DNA of 64,000 bases from Prorocentrum cordatum (Eukaryota; Sar; Dinophyceae; Prorocentrales; Prorocentraceae): contig CAUYUJ010003971.1 of the NCBI GenBank assembly GCA_963575745.1, positions 1 through 64,000 of the forward strand. Direction: 5' to 3'. The position numbers and the translations under genes were made by a program. The notes under the pieces are model-generated. The model had not been told where the DNA came from. It worked only from the letters and a program-made list of their open reading frames with translations, and ran no database searches. Positions 34,452-45,902 of the stretch are shown here, piece after piece (the stretch's first letter is position 1; every line of letters starts with the position of its first letter).

Positions 34452-34684
34452 CGCCCAGTGTCCCGGAGCGTCTGTTCCAATACGTTCCCGTAGAACGTGC
34501 TCCAGAGGCCCCGCGAAGCTCCCGGGCAAGGCCCCCACGCGTGCAGGCGCGCGCGGAAGCGTCGCCCCCAGTCTCGCAGGAGCGCGCGAGACAAGCTTTC
34601 CAGCGCCACCACGCACGTTTACAGCCTCTCAAGGGCGCGCCAGGCAAGCTCTCCAGCGCCACCACACACCTGACACGCACCGTG
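34452..34684 (+). repeat. Family E GC-rich fragment
   Basis: GC-rich sequence with CACGCGTGCAGG-type self-complementary stretches and an AGCGCCACCAC segment repeated about 60 bp apart. It relates to 35826-36020, 36450-36660, 45950-46090 and 47633-47860. No gene is seen. Confidence 0.55.
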
Positions 34685-34781
34685 ACTCGTAGAGCTTCCC
34701 TTAGCAAGTTATTGCTGGAAGCTTAAGAGTAATTCCGGGGCGCTGGAGAGCTAGTTCGCAAGAAAAATCTTGACGGACGTG
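34685..34781 (+). repeat. Family B hairpin plus start of a family C leader
   Basis: B is an imperfect ~47-bp hairpin: CTCGTAGAGCTTCC pairs with GGAAGCTTAAGAG, and AGCAA with TTGCT. It is followed by ~50 bp of C leader that stops where another B starts at 34782. This is a nested or abortive copy. Confidence 0.7.
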
Positions 34782-35819
34782 ACTCGTAGAGCTTCCCTTA
34801 GCAAGTCATGGCTCGAAGCTTAAGAGTAATTCCGGCGCGCTGGAGAGCTAGTTGCCTCGAAAAATTCTCGACGGAACTTTTGGTGACTTTTGGTCGGTTG
34901 AAAATTTTGTTCTCAAAATTCGACAATTCGTTAGAGCTCTAGTATTTTTTCCCGTGATATTCGATCTCATTCCCGCTCGCCATCTCGATCTCAGCTCGAT
35001 CGGGTGAATATTACTATCGAAAAGCACTGTGGCGGGATCGGCCGTTTCGAGTCATCTTGATGCGCGCTGACGGTTTTCTGAACATAACTCGAGCTCTAGC
35101 ACAGCTACAGAGCTGGTAAGCACAGCTAATCGATGTAGAATGATTAGCCGCGTTCGCCTGTTGAATCCAGATGTCTGAACTCGGTCTGTTAGCCGAGCCA
35201 GGTCCGCAAACCTATTCGTATTATTCGAGTCACCTTTACAGGAACTCTCAGTTTTCTGTACTTAATTCGAGCTGTAGGACAGCTACAGAGCTGATATTTA
35301 GAGAAAAGCGATTTGGAATCATCAGTTGCGTTTCTCTGTCGAATCCAGAGCTCAGAACTCGGTCTGCTGCCCGATCTAGAATCGCGAAACTATTCCTATT
35401 GGTCGAGTCATCTTGAGAAGTGCTCTCGGTTTTCTTCACTCAACTCGCGCTGAGGGGGGCTACAGTGCTGGTGGTCACAGGAATCGATTTGAAGACATCA
35501 AGCGCGTCCGCCTGTCGAATCCAGAGCTCGGAACTTGGTCTGCTGCCCGAATTAGGTCTGCGAAACTATTGTATTGTTCGAGTCATTATGAGAAGTGCTG
35601 TCGGTTTTCTGCACTTCACTCTGGCTGTAGGGGGGCTGCAGGGCTGGTAATGACAGGAATCGATTCGCAGACATGAGACGCGTCCACTTGTCGCAAGGTC
35701 GGAAAACATTCACTATGAGTCGGAATGTTGGTAGGTGCTGTCGGTTTTCCCAACTTAAGTCGAGCTAGGAAGCTCTACGAGTCTCCCGGCGGTAACCAAG
35801 GTTGACGGTTTACCGCCGG
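34782..35819 (+). mobile_element. Family C element with both inverted repeats
   Basis: The left repeat ACTCGTAGAGCTTCC is at 34782-34796 and its exact complement at 35768-35782, giving a 1001-bp element. Inside are the leader, about five monomers and a tail. The hairpin at 35786-35819 lies just outside the right repeat. No transposase is encoded. Confidence 0.8.
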
Positions 35820-35825
35820 CGCCCA

Positions 35826-36233
35826 GTGGTGGTGCCCGCCAGGAGCTGCTTTCCCTCGCTCCACAGGCCTCGCAGCGACTCGCCCGAGCCGGCAACGTGT
35901 CCGGGAGAGCTTCCGGCAAGCCTCCACGCGTGCAGGCACGCGTGCAGGCACGCGTGGAAGCGTTTCTGCCAGCGCTTCCGCAGCGCGCCTGGGGAGCTTC
36001 CCAGAGCGCCCCCGGAAAGATTTTCCCGTTCCCAAAAGGTCTCATTGCTCTTCGGGTTTGGGACGCTACCAAGTTTTCCATTCCCGAGATTTTCTTTCCT
36101 CTTCGGGTTTTGGGCGCTACCAATGGACGCTACCAAGTGGACGCCACCAAGTAGCTCTCAGGGAATTACGCTTCAGCTTCCAGCAACTATCTGAGGCAAG
36201 TTTCACGAGTTACTAGCTCCATCCCGCGCCAGA
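35826..36233 (+). repeat. Family E copy and GC-rich spacer
   Basis: An E copy to about 36020 with tandem CACGCGTGCAGG units, then a spacer with several GGACGCTACCAAG-like repeats and a reversed fragment of the D/B region (about 36205-36233). No gene is seen. Confidence 0.55.
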
Positions 36234-36450
36234 ATACTCGTAGAGCTTCCTTAAGCAAGTCATTGCTGGAAGCTTAAGAGTATCTCGTTGAGATCTTCGA
36301 CATCGATTAGCTAGAGGAATTCAGGCGCGGGGTGCAGCTAGTTGGCCGACCCGACCCCGACGGACAATGTGCGAACTTCCGGTCGGTTGGACAAACTCTT
36401 TTCCGGAGAACTCGCTGAGAGCTAAAGGGTTTAAGATTAGAATCCGGACG
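36234..36450 (+). mobile_element. Family B hairpin joined to a family D fragment
   Basis: B at about 36234-36284 runs straight into a diverged D start (ATCTCGTTGAGATCTTC) and D body to about 36450. The D right end is missing. Confidence 0.6.
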
Positions 36451-36724
36451 GTGTTGGTGCCCGCCAGCAGCCCATCTCCGCCGCTCCACGATCCCCGCAG
36501 CGGTTTTTTCGACCTGGCAGCGTGTCCGGGAGAGCTTCCGGCAAGCGTCCACCCGTTCCCGCACGCGCGTAGGCACGCGTGGAGCAGTGTCTGGCAGCGC
36601 TTCGGCAGCTAGGAGAGTTTCCCAGAGCTCTCCAGGGAAGATTTCCTCTCCCGACAGAGTCTCTACGCTCTTCGCTCTCCGGGTACCTCGTAGAGCTCTT
36701 CGGCATCGATAAGCAAGAAAAATT
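36450..36724 (+). repeat. Family E copy followed by family D start fragment
   Basis: An E copy of about 210 bp, then a short D left end (ACCTCGTAGAGCTCTTCGG near 36685) that breaks off at the F repeat. Confidence 0.55.
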
Positions 36725-37140
36725 CCCGGATAGCTCCTTGGAGAGCTAAGGGTTTCAGAGCAGAAGCCGGAGGTGGGTGGTCAGGGGGACACGCCCACTT
36801 CTGCCGGTCCACGATCCTCGCAGCGAGTTGCCGGAGGTTTCAGCGGGTCCGGGAGCGTGGCTTCCTAGCGTTTCCCAATACGCGTAGCTCAAGGGTGCGC
36901 GAAGCGCTTCTGCAGAGCTTCGGCAGAGCTTCGCCCGCGCTCGCAGGCTCCTAGGCAGAGGTGTCGTGGTAGGTTTCACAGCGCCCCGCGCGTCGTAAAA
37001 ACGCCCTCGCAGGCGTCTCCTGCGAGGTTTCCAGCGCCCCACGCATCGTTCCAGGCGGCCTGGCAGAGGTCGCCGTGCGGCGCTGTGGAGCGCTCTGCGC
37101 TCCGCGCCTTGCCTCGCTATCCGGGTTTTGGACGCTTACA
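36725..37140 (+). repeat. Family F repeat, copy 1
   Basis: A 410-bp GC-rich segment nearly identical to 38991-39400. It includes the marker TCGTAAAAACGCCCTCGCAG and ends in a CTATCCGGGTTTTGGACG segment. Directly oriented, 2266 bp from copy 2. No coding evidence. Confidence 0.8.
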
Positions 37141-37144
37141 AGTA

Positions 37145-38981
37145 ACTCGTAGAGCTTCCCTTAGCAAGTTATTGCTGGAAGCTTGAGAGAAATTCCGGAG
37201 CGCTGGAGAGCTAGTTGGCAAGAAAAATCTCGACGGACCTTTTGGTGACTTTTGGTCGGTTGAAAATTTTGTTCTCGAAATTCAACAATTCGTTTGAGCT
37301 CTAGTATTTTTTCCCGTCATATTCGATCTTATTTCCGCTCGCCATCTTGATCTCAGCTCGATCGGGTACATTTTACTGCCAAAAAGCGTCCCGGCGGGAA
37401 CAGCCGTTTCGAGTCATCTTGATACGCGTTGTCGGTATTTTGTTCTTAACTCGAGCTGTACGGCAGCTACAGAGCTGGTAAGCACGCCTATCGCATTCAT
37501 AATGATCAGGCGCGTTCGTCTGTTGAATCTAGAGGTCTGAACTCGGTCTGCTAGCCGAGCTAGGTCCGTAAACCTATTCGTATTATTCGAGTCGTCTTGA
37601 CAGTCGCTATCGGTTTTCTGTACTTAACTCGAGCTGTAGGGTAGCTACAGAGCTGGTCAGCACACCTATCGCATTCAGAATGATGAGGCGCGTTCGCCTG
37701 TTGAATCCAGAGGTCTGAACTCGGTCTGCTAGCCCGTTTGGAGTCATCTTGATACGCACTGTTTTCTGAACATAACTCGAGCTTCAGGGCAGCTACAGAG
37801 CTGGTAAGCACGCCTATCGCATTCAGAATCATCAGGCGCGTTCGTCTGTTTAATCTAGAGGTCTGAACTCGGTCTGCTAGCCGAGCTGGATCTGCAAACC
37901 TATTCGTATCATTCAAGTCATCTTGAGAGAAACTCTCGTTTTTTTTGTTTTGTTAACTCGAGCTGTAGGACAGCTACAGAGCCGATATTCACAGAAACCG
38001 ATTGAGAATCATCAGTTGCGTTTGATTTTCGAATTGAGAGCTCTGAACTCGGTCGGCTTCCCGATCTAGAATTACGAAATATTCGTATTGGTCGAGCCAT
38101 CTTGAGAAGTGCTCTCGGTTTTCTCCATTCAACTCGCGCTGAGGGGAGCTACAGTGCTGGTGCTCACAGGAATCGATTCGAAGACATCAGACGCGTCCTC
38201 CTGTCGAATCCAGAGCTCGGAACTCGGTCTGCTGCCCGAATTAGCTCTGCGAAACTACTGTATTGTTGGAGTCATCCTGAGAGGTGCTGCCAGTTCTCTG
38301 CACTCAACTCGGGCAATAGGGGTGCTGCAGGGCTGGTAATGACAGGAGTCGACTCGCAGACATCAGACGCGTCCGCCTGTCGCATTGAGAGGTCACAAAA
38401 TATTCACCATAAGTCGGAATGTTGTTAGGTGCTCGGCGTTCTCAACTGGGCGCCGGCGGTAAACCGTCAACCTTTCTTACCGCCGGGGGACTCGTAGAGC
38501 TTCCTGACAATATATAATGTGGAACGAATTTCAGAGAACGACCAGTTTTTCAGCCCAAGCGATTATGAACCTCCAAAGATGACTCTAACAAAACAAACAA
38601 ACAGTTTTCCAATCGAGCTCGAGTATGAAACCGAGTTCAGACCTCTGAATGCGACAGGCGGACGTGTCTCATGTCTGCGGATCGATTTCTGTGATTACCA
38701 GCTCTGCAGCCATACAGTATGAGTTAAGTGCAGAAAACCGAGAGTACCTCTCAGGATGACTCGAATAATACAACAGTTTCGCAGATTTCGTTCAAGCAGC
38801 AGACCGAGTTTCGAGCGATCGGTTCGACGAACGGACGCGCCTGATGTCTCGAGCATTGAGAGGTCACAAAATATTCACCATAAGTCGGAATGTTGTTAGG
38901 TGCTCGGCGTTCTCAACTTCAGTCGAGCTGGAAGCTCTACGAGTCTCCCGGCGGTAACCAAGGTTGACGGTTTACCGCCGG
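37145..38981 (+). mobile_element. Family C element carrying a nested inverted insert
   Basis: The left inverted repeat is at 37145-37159 and the right one at 38930-38944. The monomer array is longer than usual. A 406-bp reversed segment (38448-38853), including a reversed hairpin at 38453-38486, is flanked by identical 65-bp direct repeats. The hairpin at 38948-38981 follows the right end. Confidence 0.75.
38383..38918. repeat. 65-bp direct repeats flanking a reversed segment
   Basis: Positions 38383-38447 and 38854-38918 are identical over 65 bp. Between them lies a reverse-complement piece of a family C tail with hairpin and inverted repeat ACTCGTAGAGCTTCC. Confidence 0.85.
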
Positions 38982-38990
38982 CGTCCAGTT

Positions 38991-39400
38991 CCCGGATAGC
39001 TCCTTGGAAAGCAAAGGATTTCAGAGAAGAAGCCGGAAGTGGGTGGTGAGGGGGACACGCCCACTCCTGCCGGTACACGATCCGCGCAGCGAGTTGCCGG
39101 AGGTTGCAGCGGGTTCGGGAGCGTGGCTTCCTAGCGTTTCCCAATGCGCGTGGCTCAAGGGTGCGCGAAGCGCTTCGGCAGAGCGTCGGCAGAGCTTCGC
39201 CCGTGCTCGCAGGCTCCTAGGAAGAGGTGTCGTGGTAGGTTTCACAGAGCCCCGCGCGTCGTAAAAGACGCTCTCGCAGGCGTCTCCTGCGAGGTTTCCA
39301 GCGCCCCACGCGTCGTTCCAGGCGGCCTGGCAGAGGTCGCCGTGCGGCGCTTTGGAGCGCTCCTCGCTCCGCGCCTTGCCTCGCTATCCGGGTTGTGGAC
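38991..39400 (+). repeat. Family F repeat, copy 2
   Basis: Second copy of the segment at 36725-37140. It begins directly after a junction hairpin. The short spacer after it (to 39457) resembles the D body motif GGCGCGGGGTGGAGCTAG. Confidence 0.8.
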
Positions 39401-39457
39401 GCATGCAATTCCGGCGCGGGGTGGAGCTAGTGGCGCACGCGGGCAGACAGGAGAATA

Positions 39458-40381
39458 ACTCGTAGAGCTTCCCTTAGCAAGTTATTGCTGGAAGCTTAAG
39501 AGTAATTCCGGGGAGCTGGAGAGCTAGTTGGCAAGAAAAATCTCGACGGACCTTTTGCTGACTTTTGGTCGGTTGAAAATTTTGTTCTCCAAATTTCAAC
39601 ATTCGTTAGAGCTCTAGTATTTTTTCCCATGATATTAGATCTTATTTCCGCTCGCCATCTCGATCTCAGATCGATCGGGTAACTTTGAAGGCCAAAAAGC
39701 ACACGGGCGGGAACGGCCGTTTCGAGTCATCTTGATACGCGCTGTCGGTTTTATCAAGATATCTCGAGCTTTAGCAGCTACAGAACTGGTAAGCACAGCT
39801 AATGCATTTGGAATAATCAGGCGCGTTCGCCTGTTGAATCGAGAGGTCTGAACTCGATCTGTCGAGCTGGGGTCGCAAACCTATTCGTATTACTCGAGTC
39901 ATTCTAGCAGACGCTCTCAGTTTTTCGTACTTAACTCGATCTGTAGGGCAGCGACAGAGCTGATAGTCACAGAAATCGATTGAGAATTATCAGGCGCGTT
40001 CGTCTGTTGAATCAAAAGCTCTGAACTCGGCCTTCTTCCAGAGCTAGATTCGCGAACCTATTGGTGTTGTTCGAGTCATCTTGAGAAGTGCTCTCGGTTT
40101 TCTATACTTAAATTACTGGGGGAGGGCTGCAGTACTGCTGGTCACAGAAATCGATTTCGAGACATCAGACGCGTCCGCCTGTCGCATTCAGAGGTCTGTA
40201 CTCGGTTTCATACTCGAGCTCGATTGGAAAACTGTTCGTTTGTTTTAGAGTCATCTTGAGAGGTCTATAATCACTTGGGCTGAAAAACAAGTCGTTCTCT
40301 GAAATTTTTCTTCACATTATATATTGTCAGGAAGCTCTACGAGTCCCCCGGCGGTAAGAAAGGTTGACGGTTTACCGCCGG
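39458..40381 (+). mobile_element. Family C element with both inverted repeats, short array
   Basis: Inverted repeats at 39458-39472 and 40330-40344 give 887 bp. There are about three monomers, so this is shorter than its relatives. The hairpin is at 40348-40381. Confidence 0.8.
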
Positions 40382-40386
40382 CGCCC

Positions 40387-40727
40387 AGTGTGATAACTTT
40401 TGGGTGGTTTTGCGATTTTTTAAAAGATATTTGACCATTAATTCGAGAAAACAGATTTTCCGCATCTGTAGACGATTACGAGAGTCTCAGCGTCGTAATA
40501 CGAGCTCACTACATCCACTTTCTCTATGAAAACACTTCGTGAAACCAATGTCGACATGCGAAAAAATATGTTTTCTCTTTTTCGAGAAATGCTTCCAGCA
40601 GCTCTCTCGTTTCATACTGAGCACTCTTACACGTGTTACGAGCTCTACGAGTGCATCGAGGAGCGCCGTGTGAGATAAGAGATCTATGAGCACCCCGGCG
40701 GTAACCTGGTTGACGGTCTACCGCCGG
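40387..40727 (+). mobile_element. Family D unit, 5'-truncated
   Basis: Starts inside the D body at TGTGATAACTTTTGGG. The right inverted repeat is decayed (GAGATCTATGAGCACC). The hairpin at 40695-40727 has right-arm context CCGCCGGTTTCAGT. Confidence 0.7.
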
Positions 40728-40734
40728 TTTCAGT

Positions 40735-41071
40735 ACTTCGTAGAGCTCTTCGGCATCGATGAGCTACAGGAATTCGGGCGCGGGCTCGAGCTAGTTGCCC
40801 GATTCGGCCCCGACGGACAATGTGCGAAGTTTGGGTCGGCTAGACTAACTTTGGAGGAGATTTGAAGATTCGTTCTGAGAACCGTTGTTGTTCGCACCTG
40901 TAGGAGGTGTTTTCCCGTCTGCCGATGATTGCTATCAAAAGACTTGGCGGAACCGTCGTTCGGTAAGCTCGCGCATCAGAAAAGCTCCTGCTATGTGTTC
41001 TAAGCAGCGCCGTGCGATAAAAGAGCTCTACGAGGCTCGCGGCGGTAAGCTGGTTGACGGTTTACCGCCGG
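40735..41071 (+). mobile_element. Family D unit with both inverted repeats
   Basis: Left end ACTTCGTAGAGCTCTT at 40735 and right end AAGAGCTCTACGAGG near 41035, about 300 bp with an internal deletion. The hairpin at 41039-41071 has a mutated left arm. Confidence 0.7.
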
Positions 41072-41077
41072 CTCCCA

Positions 41078-41216
41078 GTTCCGGGGCGCTGGAGAGCTAG
41101 TTGACAAGAAAAATCTCGACGGACCTTTTGCTCACTTTTAGTCGGTTGAAAATCTTCTTCTCAAAATTTGAAAATTCGTTAGGGCTCTAGTATTTTTTCC
41201 CCTATTCGATCTTTCT
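41078..41216 (+). mobile_element. Family C leader fragment
   Basis: About 140 bp of C leader beginning at TTCCGGGGCGCTGGAGAG. It is cut off at CCTATTCGATCTTTC, where a reversed element begins. Confidence 0.65.
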
Positions 41217-41218
41217 GG

Positions 41219-42280
41219 GCGCTGGCGGTAAACCGTCTACCTTGTTTACTGCCGGGAGACTCGTAGAGCTTCCTAGCTCCACTTAAGTTGAGAAAACCGA
41301 CAGCACCTACCAACATTCCGAGTCATAGTCAATATGTTTTTCCCTCTGAATGCCACAGTCGGACGCGTATGATGTCTGCAAGCGGGCGCGTCTCATGTCT
41401 GCGAATCGATTCCTGTCAATACCAGCCCTGCAGCCCCCTAGAGCCCGAGTGGCGCAGAAAACCGACAGCACCTCTCAGGATGACTCGAACAATACGAATA
41501 GTTTTTCGGACCTAGTTTGGGCAGCAGACAGAGTTCAAAGCTCTGGATTCGACAGGCGGACGTGCCTGATGTCTTCAAATCGATTCCTGTGACCAGCAGC
41601 ACTGTAGCCTGCCTCAGCGCGAGTTGAGTGAAGAAGACCGAGAGCACTTCTCGAGATGACTCGACCACTACGATTAGTTTCGCGATTCTAGATCAGGCAA
41701 CAGACCGAATTCAGAGCTCTATATTCGAAAGACAAACGCAACTGATGATTTCGAATCGGTTTCTGTAAATATGAGCTCTTTAGCTGTCCTACAGCTCGAG
41801 TTAAGTACAGAAAACCGAGAGTTCCTGTCAAGATGACTCGAATAATACGAATAGATTTGCGGACCTAGCTCGGCTAACAGACTGAGTTCAGACCTCTGGA
41901 TTGAAGAGGCGAACGCGCCTAATCATTCTACATCGATTAGCTGCTTACCAGCTCTGTAGCTGTGCTAAAGCTCGAGTTATGTTCAGAAAACCGTCAGCAC
42001 GTATCAAGATGACTCACAACGGCCGATCCCGCCACCGTGCTTTTCAATAGTAATATTCACCCGATCGAGCTGAGATTCAGATGGCGAGCGGGAATGAGAT
42101 CGAATATCACGGGAAAAAATATTAGAGCTCTTACGAATGTTCAAATTTCGAGAACGAAATTTTCAACCGACCAAAAGTCACCAAAAGTTCCGTCGAGATT
42201 TTTCTTGCCAACTAGCTCTCCAGCGCGCCGGAATTACTCTTAGCTTCCAGCAATAACTTGCTAATGGAAGCTCTACGAGT
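41219..42280 (-). mobile_element. Family C element in reverse orientation
   Basis: Perfect 15-bp inverted repeats at 41259-41273 and 42266-42280 bound 1022 bp. Read on the minus strand the order is leader, monomers, tail, then the hairpin at 41223-41255, the same order as the plus-strand copies. The hairpin therefore travels with the element's right end. Confidence 0.82.
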
Positions 42281-43138
42281 TATTCCCGCTCGCCATCTTG
42301 ATCTCAGCTCGATCGGGTAGCCTTTACTGCCAAAAAGCAGGCAGGCGGGATCGGCCGTTTCGAGTCATCTTGACACGCGATGCCGGTTTTCTGAACATAA
42401 CTCGAACTTTAGGACAGCTACAGAGCTGGTAAGCACAGCTAATTGATTCAGAATGATCAGGCGCGTTCGCCTGTTGAACCCAGAGGTCTGAACTAGGTCT
42501 GCTAGCCGAGCTAGTTTCGTAAACCTATTTGTATTATTCGAGTCATCTTGACAGACGCTCTCGGTTTTCTGTACTTAACTCGATCTACAGGACAGCTACA
42601 GAGCTGATACTTACAGAATCTGATTCAGAATCATCAGTGGCCGTTGTCTGTTGAATCCAGAGCTCTGAACTCGGTCTCCTGCCCGATCTAGAATCGCGGA
42701 ACTACTCGTATTGTTCGAGTCATCTTGAGAGATGCTGTGGGTTCTCTGCACTTAACTCGGGCTGTAGGGGGCTGCATGGCTGGTAATCACTGGAATCGAT
42801 TCGGAGACATCAGACGCGTCCGCCTTTCGAACCCAGAGCTCCGAACTCTGTCTGCTGCCCACACTAGGTCCGCGACACTATTCGTATTGTTCGAGTCAGC
42901 CTGAGAGGTGCTGTCGGTTCCCTGCACTTAACTCGGGCTGTAGGGGGGGCTGCAGGGCTGGTAATCACAGGAATCGATTCAGAGACATCAGACGCGTCTG
43001 CCTGTCGCATGCAGGAGAGGTCTGAAATTGCTTGGGCTGAAAAACTTTTTTTTCTCTGCAAGTTTTTTCGACATTATATGTTGTCAGGAAGCTCTACGAG
43101 GCCCCCGGCGGTAACAAAGGTTGACGGCTTACCGCCGG
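42281..43138 (+). mobile_element. Family C unit, 5'-truncated
   Basis: Starts in the leader at TATTCCCGCTCGCCATC next to the left end of the reversed copy. It has four monomers. The right end GGAAGCTCTACGAG is at 43087-43100 and the hairpin at 43105-43138. Confidence 0.75.
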
Positions 43139-44293
43139 CGCCCAGTTGCTCAAGCTCATCGATGCCGAGAAGCTCTACGAGGTATTTGGTAGCCTTAAAA
43201 ACCCGAAGAGAAATTACCCTGCGACGTACCCAACCCACGTGCATGACAGGACGACGATCGAAAGAACGAGGCCTCAGGCCCCAGGATCGACTAGGAACGG
43301 ATACGGGAACGAGGGTAGGAGAGGGATGGAATAGAGCGCGGGGGGGGGGGGGCGAAAGGCCATTGCGGAAGCAAGAGCATGCATGGAGAAGGTGAGGCGG
43401 GGAATAGGACGACGATGAAAGTGACGGGAGGAGACAGAAGACTGCCGTGTTTTCAAGTGCAAGCTAAACCCGCAGCGCTGCCTGCGCCATGTCGTCGCAG
43501 AGTTCCACATGATAAAACTTCTTTAGAGTGCAAGGAACGAGCGAGGCGTAGCTATGCTGCTGTCCGCGAATGCAATGCGCTCAGCTCGAGACGCGGCGCC
43601 GGCAGGCCAGATAAGGATCATGCAACAGCAAAGACGCTGACAGAGCAACGAGGTATCGGCGAGTGCATCACCGGCCTCTCTTTCCTGCACTTCCTTCCTG
43701 TAGCAAAGGTTGACGGTTTACCGCCGGCGCCCAGTTGCTCAAGCTCATCGATGCCGAGAAGCTCTACGAGGTATTTGGTAGCCTTAAAAACCCGAAGAGA
43801 AATTACCCTGCGACGTACCCAACCCACGTGCATGACAGGACGACGATCGAAAGAACGAGGCCTCAGGCCCCAGGATCGACTAAGAACGGATACGGGAACG
43901 AGGGTAGGAGAGGGATGGAATAGAGCGCGGGGGGGGGGGGGGCGAAAGGCCATTGCGGAAGCAAGAGCATGCATGGAGAAGGTGAGGCGGGGAATAGGAC
44001 GACGATGAAAGTGACGGGAGGAGACAGAAGACTGCCGTGTTTTCAAGTGCAAGCTAAACCCGCAGCGCTGCCTGCGCCATGTCGTCGCAGAGTTCCACAT
44101 GATAGAACTTCTTTAGAGTGCAAGGAACGAGCGAGGCGTAGCTATGCTGCTGTCCGCGAATGCAATGCGCTCAGCTCGAGACGCGGCGCCGGCAGGCCAG
44201 ATAAGGATCATGCAACAGCAAAGACGCTGACAGAGCAACGAGGTATCGGCGAGTGCATCACCGGCCTCTCTTTCCTGCACTTCCTTCCTGTAG
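43115..44293 (+). repeat. 589-bp tandem duplication
   Basis: Unit 43115-43703 repeats at 43704-44293 with only a few substitutions and a length change in a G run. Each unit starts inside the hairpin loop (CAAAGGTTGACGG), so copy 2 carries only the right half of the hairpin. Open frames up to about 200 codons cross it, but no family is recognised. Confidence 0.9.
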
Positions 44294-44404
44294 TTCCCCT
44301 AGCTCATCGAGCGCAGCAGATGTTTCTGCGGGTCCGAAGGGCGACCGCCAGCTCGAGTCGCAGCGCCACGTGGCACGAACCGCAGAGCAAGGGCACGCGA
44401 GCAT
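44294..44404. other. Spacer without recognisable feature
   Basis: About 110 bp of GC-rich DNA between the tandem duplication and the minisatellite. I see no motif in it. Confidence 0.5.
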
Positions 44405-45090
44405 TGCTTGTGGTCAGAATCTGAGTCCCCGTGGTGCTTCGCTCTGGCGGCCACCCACCAGCAGCCCTCGAAAGTGGCGACAGTTTCACAGATCGCAGCC
44501 GCCCAGGGGTGGCGACGTTTAATCTGAGTCTCCGTGGTGCTTCACTCCGCTGGACCCACCAGCAGCCTCGAAAGGCGACAGTTGCACAGGGATGGCGAGG
44601 TCTAATCTGAGTCCCCGTGGTGCCTCACTCCGCTCGACCTACCAGCAACCCTCGAAAGTGGCGACAGTTTCACAGATTGCAGCTCCCAGAGATAGCGAGG
44701 TCTAATCTGAGTCCCCGTGGTGCTTCACTCCGCTGGACCCACCAGCAGCCCTCGGAAGTGGCGAGAGTTTCACAGATCGCAGCCCCCCAGAGATGGCGAG
44801 GTCTAATCTGGGTCCCCGTGGTGCGTCATTCCCACCAGCAGCCCTCGAAAGTGGTGGCAGTTTCACAGATCGCCCCCCCCCAGAGATGGCAAGGTCTAAT
44901 CTGACTCCCCGTGGTGCTTCACTCCGCTGCACCCGCCAGCAGCCCTCGAAAGTGGCGACAGTTTCACAGATCGCAGCCCCCCTCCCTAGGGATGGCGAGG
45001 TGTACTCTGAGTCCCCGTGGTGCCTCACTCCGCTGCCCACCAGCAGCCCTCGAAAGTGGTGACAGTTCCGCAGATCGCAGCCCCCCAGAG
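44405..45090 (+). repeat. ~100-bp minisatellite, seven units
   Basis: The marker GAGTCCCCGTGGTGC recurs near 44423, 44526, 44609, 44710, 44812, 44904 and 45009. Units are 83-105 bp with small indels. Unit length is not a constant multiple of three, so it is not coding. Confidence 0.88.
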
Positions 45091-45095
45091 ATGAC

Positions 45096-45212
45096 GTAAA
45101 AGGCAAGAGAAGAGAAGAGAAGAGGAGGAGCGAAGAGAGGCGGAGAAGGGAAGCAAGAGAGGAGAGGAAGAGGGAAGATAGGAGGAGAAGGCGGGAAGGA
45201 AGGAAGGTGGAG
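45096..45212 (+). repeat. Polypurine tract
   Basis: About 115 bp almost entirely of A and G on the plus strand (AAGAGAAGAGAAG...). Such mirror-like purine tracts can form triplex DNA. Confidence 0.8.
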
Positions 45213-45500
45213 ACCGCAGTGCTCTATTCAAAACGAGTACCCAACGCAGGAGGGTTGGGAAAAACACCCTCGGAGAAGGGAAATCTTCTTTTGAAAGGCC
45301 CCCTGCAGCGCTTCTGAAGCGCCGCCAGGAACGCTTCCACGCGTGACTGCGCGCGTGCAGGCACGCGTGGGCGCGTGTCGGAAGCGCCCCCGAGCCAGCT
45401 GCCGGCTCGAGCGAGTTGCTGCGAGGGGCGAGGGGCGGCGGAGGTGGGCTCCTCTAATATTAAGCCCTACGCTCTCAGGGAGCTCCCGGGGAACTGGGCG
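45213..45500. other. GC-rich spacer with a family E-like stretch
   Basis: Contains CCACGCGTGACTGCGCGCGTGCAGG-type sequence (about 45337-45371) shared with family E in reduced form. No gene is evident. Confidence 0.45.
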
Positions 45501-45902
45501 CCGGCGGTGAACCGCCAACCTTTCTCACCGCCGGGAAACTCGCAGAGCTTCCTGACCACTTGGCAGCGTCCAAAACCCGGAGAGCAAAGAGACCGTCGGA
45601 GAGAGGAAATCTTTCCTACCCGATCGAGCTGAGATCAAGATGGCGAGCGGGAATAGATCGAATATCACGGGAAAAAATACAAGAGCTCTGACGCATGGTT
45701 GAATTTCGAGAATAGAATTTTCAACCGACCAAAAGTCACCAAAAGGTCGGTCGAGATATTTCTTGCCAACTAGCTCTCCAGCGCCCCGGAATTACTCTCA
45801 TGCTTCCAGCAATAACTTGCTAAGGGAAGCTCTACGAGTTACTAGCTCCACCCCGCGCGGGAATTCCTCTGGCTCATAGATGCCGAAGGGCTCTACGAGG
45901 TG
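45501..45902 (-). mobile_element. Reversed hairpin, family C leader and family D end
   Basis: A reversed hairpin at 45501-45534 (arms CCGGCGGTGA/TCACCGCCGG) precedes an 80-bp GC spacer. A reversed C leader and B hairpin follow (about 45617-45840), then a reversed D left end (about 45842-45902) ending in GGGCTCTACGAGGT. Monomers are missing. Confidence 0.65.

Noticed and set aside
43379-44424. ORFs of about 150-210 codons in the tandem duplication
   Set aside because: They cross duplicated DNA and a length-variable G run, and resemble no known family.
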